A stretch of 64,000 nucleotides of DNA from Ridgeia piscesae (GCA_025642075.2 JAODUO010000187.1:107501-171500), one strand, 5' to 3'; positions 12,257 to 24,796 are shown, counted from the stretch's first letter. The notes: generated by a model not told the origin, from the letters alone. A program made the numbers and translations.

Positions 12257-15041
12257 ACGGAGCACTTCAGGCAAAATCTGATACATTACAGAAAAAGTGC
12301 TGAATTAATAGCAATCAGCGACACCCCAAATTTGGACCAGATGCCTTCAATTTAGTGAGGCCGTTGGAGCGACTTGGTGTAGTTTTAGGTTTCACAACTT
12401 CAGTCTCATTAGAGGATCAGCGTCTCTAATACTTCAAGTCTCTCTGAAGCTTCATCTGACAGATCGTCTCTAAATTACACATGGGATATGTTTCTGTTTG
12501 GTGTTTGAAGAATTGCATGTGCTATTGGTGCTCCATCAGAAGCTATTTCACAGTGGCTGAACTAACAGTTTCATCAAAGCACTGTCGCGTTAAAATGGTA
12601 ATTATATTCGCAAAAATCGTGCGAGCAGGTAACACAAAACATTTGCAAGTACTTTACTGTCTTGCGAACTTAAACTGCCACCAATTATATTACAGATACA
12701 TTTCTAAATATGGTGTTCATCAACAGGATAAAGATGGCCATCTTACTCCTCATTCGTGGTCCACTGGCTGATGGCTGATGATGTGTTTTAGTCTTTTGAC
12801 CAAATAAATATATATGTATATATATATATATATCGAATCATTCTAATGGATTCTCCGAGACCTGCAAATATTCAAAGACTTCCCTCAGTAATTTTAATCA
12901 GTTGTTATTGAAAATAATTGTAATTAATATTATAATATTAGTTAACTTTAAAATACAATAGAACCTAACTCTTGCAGTCAGCCTTGAGACTGGACAAATG
13001 TGGTCAGAATAGTGAACAATTACAATTATTATGTACACTGTAATTACAAATGCTATATAGTAAATTTAAGCTGTTACATTACATAATTTATATAGAAGTA
13101 AATAATAACGCACAAGAAACACGCCTACAATACATACATATGATGTGATTAGACGTGACATTGCGTTGACGTGCCCAATTATGCTAAAATTGCATGTTTT
13201 CTTTGTGCGATATGCCCAATAACGACCACCAGACTTCAGACTTGATCAAATAACTCTAAGAAAACTGCTGTCAACTGATATGGATGGTGCTACAGGCCCG
13301 TGTGATGAAAGTGGTTTTTATATGTCACATGTTTTTATATTATTTGAAAAATGTTCAACATGTTAAGCAGATTTAGTAGGCCAGACGTAGTTGCCATATG
13401 CTTTCAATTAGATTTTTCTTCATAAATCTGGTCTGGCTTAAGTATATATTTAACAAATAAATTAAATATTATGTTTTTTTTGAAAGTAGTGCATATGTAT
13501 GCATTATTATTGTCAATGCAAGTTACCACGTTTGTCATACATATATTCTTAGTTTATAGTGAGTAAACCACTTGACAAAATGTCCGAGAATTTCACTGAA
13601 TATAATATATAATTGTTTTAATTTTTATTCATGAAGATGTTCATGTTGAAAGATTAATATACTAAAGTAAACTTCATAAATCACAAATATATACTTGTTA
13701 TGAGAGAACCCCTTTTATTGCACATTATTAAAATGTTATTTAGGTAAAAGCATATTTATTTTTTTGCTGAGTTTGTGACTTTTTGTTTTATTCGTCATTG
13801 ACACCTGAGGTGAACTGTGCCAAGTGAACCCACAGTGCAGACGTTATGACAAGTCATTATGTTGCTGATTGCTCTGTGTAATGTATGTTCCAAAGGTTCA
13901 CTGTACCCAATCGCTGCCATACGTCACTAGCAAACACCAGGTTTGATATTACGCTCCCAGGAACACTTCCTAGAAGGGCTCCAATTCGTTTCCCACGCCC
14001 TAATGGACACATCGCCAGTCAACACTGCTCTGCTTTGTAGATTTCTGTCTGAGCGCTGGAGACATTTCACTTGAGATCCAGGCTCAGATCTGGATCCAGG
14101 GATTCATGTGGAGGTTTCATGGATGGGCTTTTGTGGGTACCTGGAGCCACATCTGGAATCTGTATATTCGTGCGCGTTCTCCTCAGACTTTGTGGTCACT
14201 TAAATGTGGCTTGTTTCAAGTGATTTTTCATGAGGTGTTTTATATATTATATAAACAACATTTGACACTGGTGAGCCACCAAAGTTTCAGCAATCATTAC
14301 TTGGTGAGTCAGTTGTAAATGTTGTTACTGTGCTGTTGATTACTGCATAATACTAAATTGGATTTGAAAACAAAATGAGAAACTGACAAACGGTTGCCCT
14401 GATACAATGATACACAAGCTGTAATTGGCAGTATGAACTTGCAACTGAGGACATTCTTCCAAATATACTTTCTGAAACATTGACAATACACAATTTTAAA
14501 GTATGACATTTAAGATAAGTAAATTGTAAGAAAATGGTGTGGGATTATCTGGGATGTCGTCGTATCAAGGCAGAATGTGTGGATGGGAAATAAGTTGTAT
14601 AAAATTACACCCGACCAGTGTGAAGTGGACAGATATTTTGGGTCATAACAAATGAGTTGATGGCCCTTGCTGAGGGTAGACAAATGAACATACACTAGTT
14701 GTTAAAGCAACGTTGTAGCATTGTGCTTGCGGAACATAACACAATTATTATACATTTACTTGGTTATTTCAGCTTGACTGTTGAAAACAAGTGGACACAT
14801 AACAAATGATCTCAGTTTGGTTCTTCCTATTGATTCACCATTATATATACAACATGTAATAATATATTACTTGAAATTAGGGATAATTATTCAAATTATT
14901 TTGATTGTTTAACCTATTTAATTTGTTTGTAACATAGATTCAATCAAGTCAGCCTAAACGTTGGACCAGACACTAGGTGAAACGTATTTTTAAATTAACA
15001 ATCACTTCCTATTAAACTATTGAACTTTGCTTCATTTAACA
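12257..15041 (+). other. Intron, mostly unique A/T-rich sequence
   Basis: A long stretch without supported exons or RNA genes. It holds a short (TA)n at 12808-12834 and the second copy of the weak dispersed similarity near 13878. No splice-bounded segment matches the expected Cys-box residues. Confidence 0.5.
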
Positions 15042-15112
15042 GTGTGTGCATGCGTGCGTGTGCGTGTGTGTGTGCAGGTGTGCAGGTGTGCAGGTGTGTG
15101 CACGTGTGTGTA

Positions 15113-15155
<43 letters not shown>

Positions 15156-15262
15156 CTGTGTGTTTATGTGTGCGTGTGCATCAGTGTGTGTGTGCATCTG
15201 TGTGTTGTGTACGTGCGTGCGTGCGTGCGTGCGCGTGTGTGCGTGTGTGCGTGCGTGTGTCT
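15042..15262. repeat. (GT)n-rich simple repeat
   Basis: A TG-rich tract with a pure TG core at about 15115-15148 and CGTG/CAGGTG interruptions. Confidence 0.95.
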
Positions 15263-15359
15263 AACAGTGACTCTCACATTTGATTGAAAGTTGAACCGAC
15301 AACTATGAATTTCAGTGAGTGTCTATGTTAAACTGACAACTGGAGGAGGACACCACAGT

Positions 15360-16140
15360 CTTTGATGTGCCTATAACGACTATCCCTGCTGGACCAGGTC
15401 TCAACCTACTTCCCTTCCTTGTATTTATTACACCCTCAACCCTTCTACCAGAAACCTGTTTCCCTGTCAGACTTGCCCCCAGCCTCCCTCGGTGACCCCA
15501 AACCTCAGGTGGATGGATTCATTGGTAGGTTGTCTAAACTTCACCCTTGCCATCTCTTCCCCTAATCTTTTCCAACTGTATCTGGGAAATCTGGCAAGGG
15601 ATGATTGATGATCCCCAAACAGGGATGCTTCCCAAAATATCCTGCATCCATGTAGGTGCGTGGCCGAGTAGAATATCCAGATTTATTGGGGTGAAAAACT
15701 AGTGGTAGTGACACTGACACCGACACAGTCCATGACACTTGGATTTCATGAATGGAAACATGTGTGAATAAATGAGGACGTCCTCCCACAAGGACAGGGG
15801 GTGATAGTTAATGGCGGGTGCTTCTACTTATGTATGTGCAAGATGTCAGTGTCATGGCTGTATGTGACACATTGTCACTGTGACACATTGCGACACATTG
15901 CGACACATTGTGGCGTCAGCGTCAGTTGCTCTTGTAATAGAAGCAAAATTAACCGGATGTTAACAGAAAAAGATACTTTCACATTGGGAAACATCCCCTG
16001 TGTGAGGGAGAAACAAGGGTGGTCATTCATGGGATGGGGGTGTGAGAAAGAGTGGATTATGCTTTTTGTTGAAGGGTTGTGGACAGCTTCAAGTGGCTGT
16101 CTCGATCCTTGGTTATTTACAAAACCTAGACAGTGCACAA
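15360..16140. mobile_element. Possible dispersed element with inverted sub-copies
   Basis: A G/C-richer island. The segment at 15611-15636 (ccccaaacagggatgcttcc) reappears as an imperfect reverse complement at about 15986-16012 (ttgggaaacatcccctgt), and in direct orientation near 5790. An 11-bp gacacattgc repeat occurs near 15885-15912. It could be two facing copies of one element or long terminal inverted repeats. No transposase recognised. Confidence 0.3.
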
Positions 16141-16871
16141 ATCACTCAGTTTCTAAGTTGATTCTGTTGTATAAATGAACAGTGTTTTAGTGTCTGTACT
16201 AAAATTAATTCTGGAATTAACTTATGCAATTATTATAAACGTTATTTTATATTTTGATTGGTTTTGAGCACATTTATTGCAGACATTTGTATATATTTGT
16301 GTGCATAAGGCGCAGCGTACGGTACCCCGACAGAGAAGTGCTCACAGTTTAAAAGTTTTGCTATATATTGATTGAAGGGTTAGCGTTCCGTGCTCAGTGT
16401 ACTATATGCTTGTTTGATATGTATTAATTTAAATATAACACATTAATAAAACAAACATTTGACGGATCTCCTAGACATACGTTGTACATTTGTTAAATGC
16501 GGCGCTGTCAATTTGTGTATCTGCACATATAATTATGTTGATATTGTTATCGTTGTATTGGGTTTTGAATATACCAGGTCGATGTTAAATATATACTACT
16601 GCAAATAAGTATAACTAATAACTAACTTCCGATTACACACCGGTCTCCCGTACGCGGCATCTAAGTATATAAGTTTTAAGGAGACCAATTTTTTTATTCC
16701 AGGTATATGTTATTTATTACAATATCATAACAATATTGTAGTATGTGGTGTGTATTTGTATTACAGACAATGTTCCAATCAGACATAATTGGAAAATCAG
16801 TTACATAAAAATATACGGCCAGTCTCCTGTAGGTGGTCATATATGCACTGGTCTCCCTATGCAGCATTTAG

Positions 16872-16872
<1 letters not shown>
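16141..16872 (+). other. Intron; short degenerate duplication
   Basis: Nothing coding. ccggtctcccgtacgcggca near 16641 is echoed by ctggtctccctatgcagcat near 16849, a small diverged duplication. Confidence 0.4.

Positions 16873-16946
<74 letters not shown>
16873..16946. repeat. (TA)n, about 36 copies
   Basis: Uninterrupted TA dinucleotide run. Confidence 0.98.
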
Positions 16947-16948
<2 letters not shown>

Positions 16949-17079
16949 TATGAAATTGGGAAATGTTTTCACGTGAGGAACAGAACTGATGTTCCATATG
17001 AGGTCGTTTGAGCGGAACCCATATGTTGGAGGCGGGACTATTTGACTAATTCTACACCCTCAATATGTTCTGTTGACAG

Positions 17080-17135
17080 GCTTGTGTCAACCAGTGTTTT
17101 TTCACGTCAACTTGTGCCAGCACCTGTGCGTGTGT
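17080..17135 (+). pseudogene. Possible relic or alternative Cys-box exon
   Basis: After an acceptor-like ctgttgacag, phase 0 reads ACVNQCFFTSTCASTC, a C-x3-C...C-x3-C pattern like ROS1 Cys-box exons. It lies in the intron between the two confirmed Cys exons. No donor compatible with phase 0 follows: the nearest GT choices (gtgcgt, gtgtgt) leave phase 1 or 2 while the next exon needs phase 0. The frame stays open to a TAA near 17260. It could be a decayed duplicate exon or chance. The 3' limit given is arbitrary. Confidence 0.2.
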
Positions 17136-19459
17136 CAACTGTCTCAAGTCTTCCCTGTCACTTCATTCATTCTCTACAACTTCCGCTGTTGCAATCTGGA
17201 AAACTAATTCAGTTTGCATAAGTCACACTGCACACGCCATGCCACGCATTAACTCGTAAAAAAGTGTCCCTTTAGATGGATCACCCCATGTGTGGTGACA
17301 GCCCCTCTAGGGTGACAGCCCCTGTAGGGTGACAAGGCCCTCTAGCACACCGAATGAGGGTTTTTATGATGTACACGCGACGAAAATATACTGATGTTTT
17401 AAAGCTGAAAACGGCATCTTTTAGAAGCTGCATTTATTCCACGTGTGCACAGGATCAATCAATCAATTTATTTCAAAACACACAACATGAAAACAAACAT
17501 GATAAACAAAGAGGAAATATTTACCACTAATTACTAGCTGAAGTGTGCCATATTCTGTTTCAGTAAATTATATAAAATATTACACTGTGCTACTTGTTAT
17601 TAAATAATCACCATGAATACTTTTGAGATAATCCCTTTTCGTAGTTTTCATTCATACTAATCCTATGCTACACCTGTCTGTTTGTGGTGCTGTAGTACCA
17701 GTTGTACAATATTGCTACTAAATGTGGCTCTGCTATTACAGCCAGCAGCTGTCGTCTCGTGTGTTCGTTCAAATACCTTATTTCACCGTCTTGTTTTATG
17801 CCTGTTTTATGTGTGTTTTATGTGTGTTTTATGTGTGTTTTATGCCCTATTTGCAATGCAAGGGCACAGATAATAGCCCAGAGAGCTGTATGGTTGAAGG
17901 GTCAAGTCTGGGCTTATCTTGTCTTCCTCCAAGGGTTACTACCAATAGTTATGAGCTGATCATGTAACACATTGTAGCTAATAGAGATTGTCTGAACTGG
18001 GGGTACTTTATCCATGGGGGTTAAATCCATGGGGGTAGCTTATCCATGGGGTTGGCCTTTTACCAAAGAGGGTAGTATATTCATGGGAGTTGTATATTCA
18101 TAGGGGTAGTTTATCCATGGAGTTGACTTTTACCCAAGAGGGTAGTATATTCATGGGAGTTGTATATTCATAGGGGTAGTTTATCCATGGGGTAGTATAT
18201 CGATGGGGGTAGTTTATCCATGGTGGTAGTTTCTCACAAAGTCTACAGTTTTATTTCACAATGTGTGTATGCATGAAGTACCACAGTGTTACATACCTTC
18301 CTTTCTTTAAATCTCACCCAGATTTGAAATGGTTTTTCGTTGCCAAATGTTTGGCGTTCCTAGGAACAGACATTGCAGTTACGAAATATTGATTTATCTC
18401 CGTCTAGAGTACGAAACAAACCTAAAAACCAGTAACGGCTCAACTGGGTTGTAAGACAAAGTATAAAGCCACAGACAAACTGTCCAGGAAGGAGACTTAC
18501 ACGCACTGTGACACACACAAGTTACACTAGCCTGTTGTAGATATGTGGGCCATTATACATTAAACAAACACCATTATAATGACTGGTTTTTTAAAGCTAT
18601 GCTGCTATTTCCTGTTGTAGCACATAGTCATACGTGTGCTGGTTTAAGAAATGGTCAACTTAGTTACTAATTGCTGTAACGTGCTGTAACGTATAATTCC
18701 CCCCAGATTCTTGCACTGTCAGTCGGAGCGTGACGTTATTAGAATGCTAACGATGCCTAATGGATCAGCTAGGTGGCGCCACTGAGTGGTGTTGTGATGA
18801 GATAATCTGAAGCAGTTGTTGGTGGAGACATCTGTCTTCATTGCACCGCTAGTGCAGGGAGATGAATAACACAGTCTCACGATGACGTTTAAATTCGGTG
18901 GGAGCCAGGGAGATAATTCCCGTGCAGGAAGGACAGGATGTTCCCATGCTTGAAACGAGGGCTACATACCTGTGTGTCTGGGGGTTTATCTGTAACATAT
19001 GATTTTGTAAATTTAGCAGTTTCGCGTGCTTCGTTTAATCCCAGAATGCGTCTCAAAAAGCACCCTATTCCTTCTTGGGTGACCACGGGTTGTTTCCCAT
19101 TTCCGCGTGTTGTTTTTCTATGTGGTGACCCGCCTGTTGCCCGGGGCAGCTGTAGCCACCATGATGACAGAGTTAACTGATTAAATAATGTCAGCTGTAA
19201 ATATGAATAAAGTTAGATGATGGATTGGTCTGCTCAGAGTTGTGAATTCTCAGAATTCACGTTTTCATAAAATGTTGCAGATTCTCTCAGTCACATGCGA
19301 AGATAATCTGTTACTTAACGATCTTATGATGATTCAAATTTCTTAATGGTCTTTTAAATATGAAGTATGTAGACAGTACTAAGTGTGATGTGATTAATAT
19401 ACACACACATACACATGCACATGCCAGGAATAACAGACGTGTTTATGTGGCTGTTTCAG
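17136..19459 (+). other. Intron with small local repeats
   Basis: Contains three copies of an 18-bp gtgacagcccctctaggg unit at about 17297-17346, four copies of an 11-bp tgtgttttatg unit at about 17803-17846, and a degenerate 19-bp-type repeat at about 17998-18232 (gggggtagtttatccatgg). No exon recognised before 19460. Confidence 0.6.
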
Positions 19460-19519
19460 TGCTCCACGGGCTGCAAATTGTGGCAGCGGGGAATTCAGTC
19501 AACATGTCTTGATATCTGC
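19460..19519 (+). CDS. ROS1: ROS1-like exon: Cys-rich box, middle
   Basis: This is a 60-nt exon in phase 0/0, with acceptor ggctgtttcag and donor TGC|gtaagt. It encodes CSTGCKLWQRGIQSTCLDIC, which aligns without gaps to human ROS1 CIQGCHFWNSVDQKNCALKC: all four Cys match, with an aromatic-rich KLW/HFW centre. It is one of the clearest family markers in the window. Confidence 0.9.
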
Positions 19520-20026
19520 GTAAGTTCATGTCAGTAGTTTTGTACATATCTAATTTCTAAAATCCTGGGTTAAATGCCAGTGGTTTTCTAAAACACCTGA
19601 TCTTCCTGCATCAGTCAGTGGGTCTTGTTATAAAGAGAATCGTCTTCTTGTGCCAAGTTGTGCAACAAACACGTTTCACAATTTTAAAACGAAATATGGA
19701 AAGATTCTGATATGTGGAAAATATACTAGTTTAGACGTACATGGTTTTGTCTCACAGCCATCTGCAGTTTCACAAAAAAGTTTACCAATTCATTCAGCAT
19801 TTACAAATGGGACCACACAAGTTGCTGTTCTCATCCAAGTGTTACAACTAAACACAATTAACTGTAGATTCACTGTTTAAACATTGCTATTTCACATGCA
19901 AAATTAGTACTATAATATACTGACAGATTGTTATTGTACAGTTAAAAAACTGCATTAATGTTGTGTATCTATGGATGGGTCCAATTTGTTACCCTGTGCA
20001 CCAAAGGAATACCAGGAATGATTGAA
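19520..20026 (+). other. Intron between Cys-box exon and 28-bp array
   Basis: Unique sequence. A 76-codon open stretch at 19650-19880 has no recognisable domain and no splice context, so I do not call it a gene. Confidence 0.5.
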
Positions 20027-23000
20027 GAATGGTGGGTTACCTGGAATGAGTGAGGAATGGTGGGTTACCTGGAAGGAGTGAGGAATGGTGGGTTATATGG
20101 AAGAAATGAGGAATGGTGGGTTACCTGGAAGGAGTGAGGAATGGTGGGTTACCTGGAAGGAACAAGGATTGGTGGGTTACCTGGAAGGAACATGGAATGG
20201 TGGGTTACCTGGAAGGAGTTATGAATGGTGGGTTACCTGGAAGGAACATGGAATGGTGAGTTACCTGGAAGGAGTTATGAATGGTGGGTTACCTGGAAGG
20301 AACAAGGATTGGTGGGTTACCTGGAAGGAACATGGAATGGTGGGTTACCTGGAAGGAACATGGAATGGTGGGTTACCTGGAAGGAACATGGAATGGTGGG
20401 TTACCTGGAAGGAGTTATGAATGGTGGGTTACCTGGAAGGAACAAGGATTGGTGGGTGACCTGGAAGGAACATGGAATGGTGGGTTACCTGGAAGGAACA
20501 AGGATTGGTGGGTTACCTGGAAGGAAGGAATGGTGGGTTACCTGGAAGGAGTAGAATGGTGGGTTACCTGGAAGGAAGGGCTGGATGGAATGGTGGGTTA
20601 CCTGGAAGGAACATGGAATGGTGGGTTACCTGGAAGGAACATGGAATGGTGGGTTACCTGGAAGGAACATGGAATGGTGGGTTACCTGGAAGGAACATGG
20701 AATGGTGGGTTACCTGGAAGGAACATGGAATGGTGGGTTACCTGGAAGGATAAGGAATGGTGGGTTACCTGGAAGGAACATGGCATGGTGGGTTACCTGG
20801 AAGGAACAGGAATGGTGGGTTACCTGGAAGGAGTTAGGAATGGTGGGTTACCTGGAAGGAGTGAGGAATGGTGGGTTATATGGAAGGAGTGAGGAATGGT
20901 GGGTTACCTGGAAGGAGTGAGGAATGGTGGGTTACCTGGAAGGAGTGAGGAATGGTGGGTTACCTGGAAGGAGTGAGGAATGGTGGGTTACCTGGAAGGA
21001 GTGAGGAATGGTGGGTTACCTGGAAGGAGTTAGGAATGGTGGGTTACCTGGAAGGAGTGAGGAATGGTGGGTTACCTGGAAGGAGTGAGGAATGGTGGGT
21101 TACCTGGAAGGAGTGAGGAATGGTGGGTTACCTGGAAGGAGTGAGGAATGGTGGGTTACCTGGAAGGAGTGAGGAATGGTGGGTTACCTGGAAGGAGTGA
21201 GGAATGGTGGGTTACCTGGAAGGAGTGAGGAATGGTGGGTTACCTGGAAGGAGTGAGGAATGGTGGGTTACCTGGAAGGAGTGAGGAATGGTGGGTTACC
21301 TGGAAGGAGTGAGGAATGGTGGGTTACCTGGAAGGAGTGAGGAATGGTGGGTTATATGGAAGGAGTGAGGAATGGTGGGTTACCTGGAAGGAGTGAGGAA
21401 TGGTGGGTTACCTGGAAGGAGTGAGGAATGGTGGGTTACCTGGAAGGAGTGAGGAATGGTGGGTTACCTGGAAGGAGTGAGGAATGGTGGGTTACCTGGA
21501 AGGAGTGAGGAATGGTGGGTTACCTGGAAGGAGTGAGGAATGGTGGGTTACCTGGAAGGAGTAGGAATGGTGGGTTACCTGGAAGGAGTGAGGAATGGTG
21601 GGTTACCTGGAAGGAGTGAGGAATGGTGGGTTACCTGGAAGGAGTGAGGAATGGTGGGTTATCTGGAAGGAGTGAGGAATGGTGGGTTACCTGGAAGGAG
21701 TGAGGAATGGTGGGTTACCTGGAAGGAGTGAGGAATGGTGGGTTACCTGGAAGGAGTGAGGAATGGTGGGTTACCTGGAAGGAGTGAGGAATGGTGGGTT
21801 ACCTGGAAGGAGTGAGGAATGGTGGGTTACCTGGAAGGAGTGAGGAATGGTGGGTTACCTGGAAGGAGTGAGGAATGGTGGGTTACCTGGAAGGAGTGAG
21901 GAATGGTGGGTTACCTGGAAGGAGTGAGAATGGTGGGTTACCTGGAAGGAGTGAGGAATGGTGGGTTACCTGGAAGGAGTTAGGAATGGTGGGTTACCTG
22001 GAAGGAGTGAGGAATGGTGGGTTACCTGGAAGGAGTGAGGAATGGTGGGTTACCTGGAAGGAGTGAGGAATGGTGGGTTACCTGGAAGGAGTGAGGAATG
22101 GTGGGTTATATGGAAGGAGTGAGGAATGGTGGGTTACCTGGAAGGAGTGAGGAATGGTGGGTTACCTGGAAGGAGTGAGGAATGGTGGGTTACCTGGAAG
22201 GAGTGAGGAATGGTGGGTTACCTGGAAGGAGTGAGGAATGGTGGGTTACCTGGAAGGAGTGAGGAATGGTGGGTTACCTGGAAGGAGTGAGGAATGGTGG
22301 GTTACCTGGAAGGAGTGAGGAATGGTGGGTTACCTGGAAGGAGTGAGGAATGGTGGGTTACCTGGAAGGAGTGAGGAATGGTGGGTTACATGGAAGGAGT
22401 GAGGAATGGTGGGTTACCTGGAAGGAGTGAGGAATGGTGGGTTACCTGGAAGGAGTGAGGAATGGTGGGTTACCTGGAAGGAGTGAGGAATGGTGGGTTA
22501 CCTGGAAGGAGTGAGGAATGGTGGGTTACCTGGAAGGAGTGAGGAATGGTGGGTTACCTGGAAGGAGTGAGGAATGGTGGGTTACCTGGAAGGAGTGAGG
22601 AATGGTGGGTTACCTGGAAGGAGTGAGGAATGGTGGGTTACCTGGAAGGAGTGAGGAATGGTGGGTTATCTGGAAGGAGTGAGGAATGGTGGGTTACCTG
22701 GAAGGAGTGAGAAATGGTGGGTTACCTGGAAGGAGTGAGGAATGGTGGGTTACCTGGAAGGAGTGAGGAATGGTGGGTTACCTGGAAGGAGTGAGGAATG
22801 GTGGGTTACCTGGAAGGAGTGAGGAATGGTGGGTTACCTGGAAGGAGTGAGGAATGGTGGGTTACCTGGAAGGAGTGAGGAATGGTGGGTTACCTGAATG
22901 GTGGGTTAATGGAAGGAGTGAGGAATGGTGGGTTACCTGGAAGGAGTGAGGAATGGTGGGTTACCTGGAAGGAGTGAGGAATGGTGGGTTACCTGGAAGG

Positions 23001-23100
23001 AGTGAGGAATGGTGGGTTACCTGGAAGGAGTGAGGAATGGTGGGTTACCTGGAAGGAGTGAGGAATGGTGGGTTACCTGGAAGGAGTTAGGAATGGTGGG
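20027..23100. repeat. 28-bp minisatellite, about 110 copies, two sequence domains
   Basis: The unit reads ggtgggttacctggaagg, then a variable 10-base part. In 20160-20820 that part is mostly aacatggaat, aacaaggatt or agttatgaat. From about 20830 to 23100 it is almost always agtgaggaat. The first domain lacks the in-frame TGA of the second, which creates spurious open frames there. On the minus strand each unit reads CTCCTTCCAGGTAACCC. Confidence 0.97.
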
Positions 23101-23674
23101 ATGACATGTCCCTACTTGTGTCTGGAGTGATGACAGGACAACCAGTGAGAAACAGCTGCATGTGGCCGGCTCCTAGTCAACATCACCCTGGCCCAGCCAT
23201 CAACCTGGCCTGGGGGGGGCGAGGCTAGCCTAATTAATACATCATGCACGATCAAAGGAACCGTCACTGCTCTCAAGTTGGGGAGTGTAGGTTTCTCAGC
23301 TGACTTGTGTTTTGCTTTGAGTGAGCTGGCGTTGACACGTGACGAGGGCAGATGTGTGATCTCCGTATGGCAGGGTCGAGTGAGTTTGTGTGGTGTTTCA
23401 TCTTCTCATCTCTTGCTCTGGACCTTCATATGATGCTTTATGATTACCGTGTGTTGTTTCATTCGCTGACTGACGCTACAACTTCCTGCTGTGGCTGATG
23501 TCAGCTTCAGTAATTTAAACACAATAGTTGAGAGCTCATTGTTGTGAGAGCTGCAGTAGTTGAGAGCTCCTTGTCACGAGTGTTGCAGTGATCTCACATG
23601 TAGTAGTAGAAGCAAAGGTCTAGTTTGTCCCACATTTCTCTAGTTCTCATGCACATGCTTATTATATGTGTGTG
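23101..23674 (+). other. Intron, unique sequence
   Basis: No supported feature. A small duplicated phrase, gttgagagctc, occurs twice near 23527 and 23559. Confidence 0.45.
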
Positions 23675-23959
23675 CATGGCGGCATGCACACATACACACA
23701 TACACACACGCATGCACACATACACACATGCACACACACACATGCACACATGCATGCACACACACACACATGCACATGCACATGCACACACACATGCACA
23801 CATGCACACATGCACACATGCACACATGTACACACACGCACACGCACACACACACATACACACACACACATGCACACACACACACGCACAGTTGCACACA
23901 CATGCGCATGTGCACGCACACACACACATACGCATGCACACAAAATGCACACACACACA

Positions 23960-23991
<32 letters not shown>

Positions 23992-23994
23992 TGC
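23675..23994. repeat. (CA)n-rich repeat with ATGCAC and ACGC motifs
   Basis: A CA-dinucleotide-based tract with frequent ATGCACAC interruptions and an ACGC tetranucleotide run at the right end. Six frames are open but compositional only. Confidence 0.95.
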
Positions 23995-24108
23995 GTAGAC
24001 ACTGTTGGTTCTTGCTTGTAGTCATAATTCAGAATTGTGACTTAGCATTTTGAGTTCTGTAACTTGAGGTCATGTGACTAATGTCATATTTTGTTTGTTT
24101 GTTTCTAG

Positions 24109-24135
24109 GAGCAGATAAACCCGAGACAACTTCAG
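24109..24135 (+). CDS. ROS1: Candidate 27-nt cassette microexon in the Cys box
   Basis: Nine in-frame codons (EQINPRQLQ) lie between a strong acceptor (a run of TTTG repeats, then ttctag) and a donor CAG|gttggt, in phase 0/0. Both neighbouring exons also meet in phase 0, so it can be included or skipped without changing frame. Skipping gives a C-x3-C-x3-C spacing identical to human ROS1, whereas inclusion pushes the Cys residues apart. It may therefore be an alternative microexon or a fortuitous splice-site pair. Confidence 0.35.
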
Positions 24136-24429
24136 GTTGGTCAATACTGAACATTGATGAAGCACGCATTCTCACATCATACATTTGAGAAGAATATTTT
24201 GATATACTGTACCTACTGAGAAACATTGTCTGTTTTTTAAAGCTTAGTGACCTGGGGTTAATAATTGTAATTATATACTGATTTTACTGCTCAGGCCTGA
24301 AAGTACATTCCTGTTGTAAATTACTGTACTATCTCACACCTTGTACTTTGGGCACAGTGAGTGGACTACAGATTCTTAACCAAGACTGTCCAGTTTTAGC
24401 TCCTGTTTTCTGTTTCAAAGCTTTGGCAG

Positions 24430-24620
24430 ATGTTCACAGAGCCTTGCTCTAGTTTACACAACTATATCAGTGAGTACCTGGCTGTAGACTGTGGGGGTTA
24501 TGTGAACAATTCGTTTTTGCACAATAATTGCAGAATGGCTGAATGCTTCCAGGAGAAGTAGATATGGGGTTTGAATGGACAGATTTGTAAGAAGGTCATG
24601 TGTAAGGCTATTTCTCCTCG
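24430..24620 (+). mobile_element. Diverged SINE copy (same family as 60415-60690)
   Basis: Its body aligns in order with the better SINE copy at 60415: tgctctagtttacaca / tgctccagtttgttca; ctggctgtagactgtgg / ctgactatagacggtgg; ttatgtgaacaa / tatttgtgaacaa; and tggctgaatgcttccaggaga / tggctgcatgcttcccagaga. The tRNA-like head is not recognisable here. Confidence 0.55.
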
Positions 24621-24735
24621 AGGACTGACCTCCTTGCAGTGCGAGAACATGTCTTTTGCCAGAATTGTGTACAACTGTATAGATCCAGTCTGAGCCATTT
24701 TGTTAATTAAATTACCTTATGTTGTCCTTTTTTAG

Positions 24736-24796
24736 GTTCAGCGGTGCCTTATTGGGTGTAATATCGCCATGGATATTTATATAGAGGATGTCAGAA
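24736..24796 (+). CDS. ROS1: ROS1-like exon: end of Cys-rich box
   Basis: This is a 61-nt exon, phase 0 in and phase 1 out, with acceptor ccttttttag and donor AGAA|gtaagt. It encodes VQRCLIGCNIAMDIYIEDVR. Joined directly to the exon at 19460 it yields C-x3-C-x3-C, as in human ROS1 (CALKCRESCEVGC), followed by an acidic linker like human AYEEEV before the first FN3 domain. Confidence 0.88.

Noticed and set aside
15020..15287. Cys/Val-rich open frames in the GT-rich tract
   Set aside because: Pure consequence of (TG)n; the same applies to the (CA)n tracts at 23675-23994 and 38398-38922.
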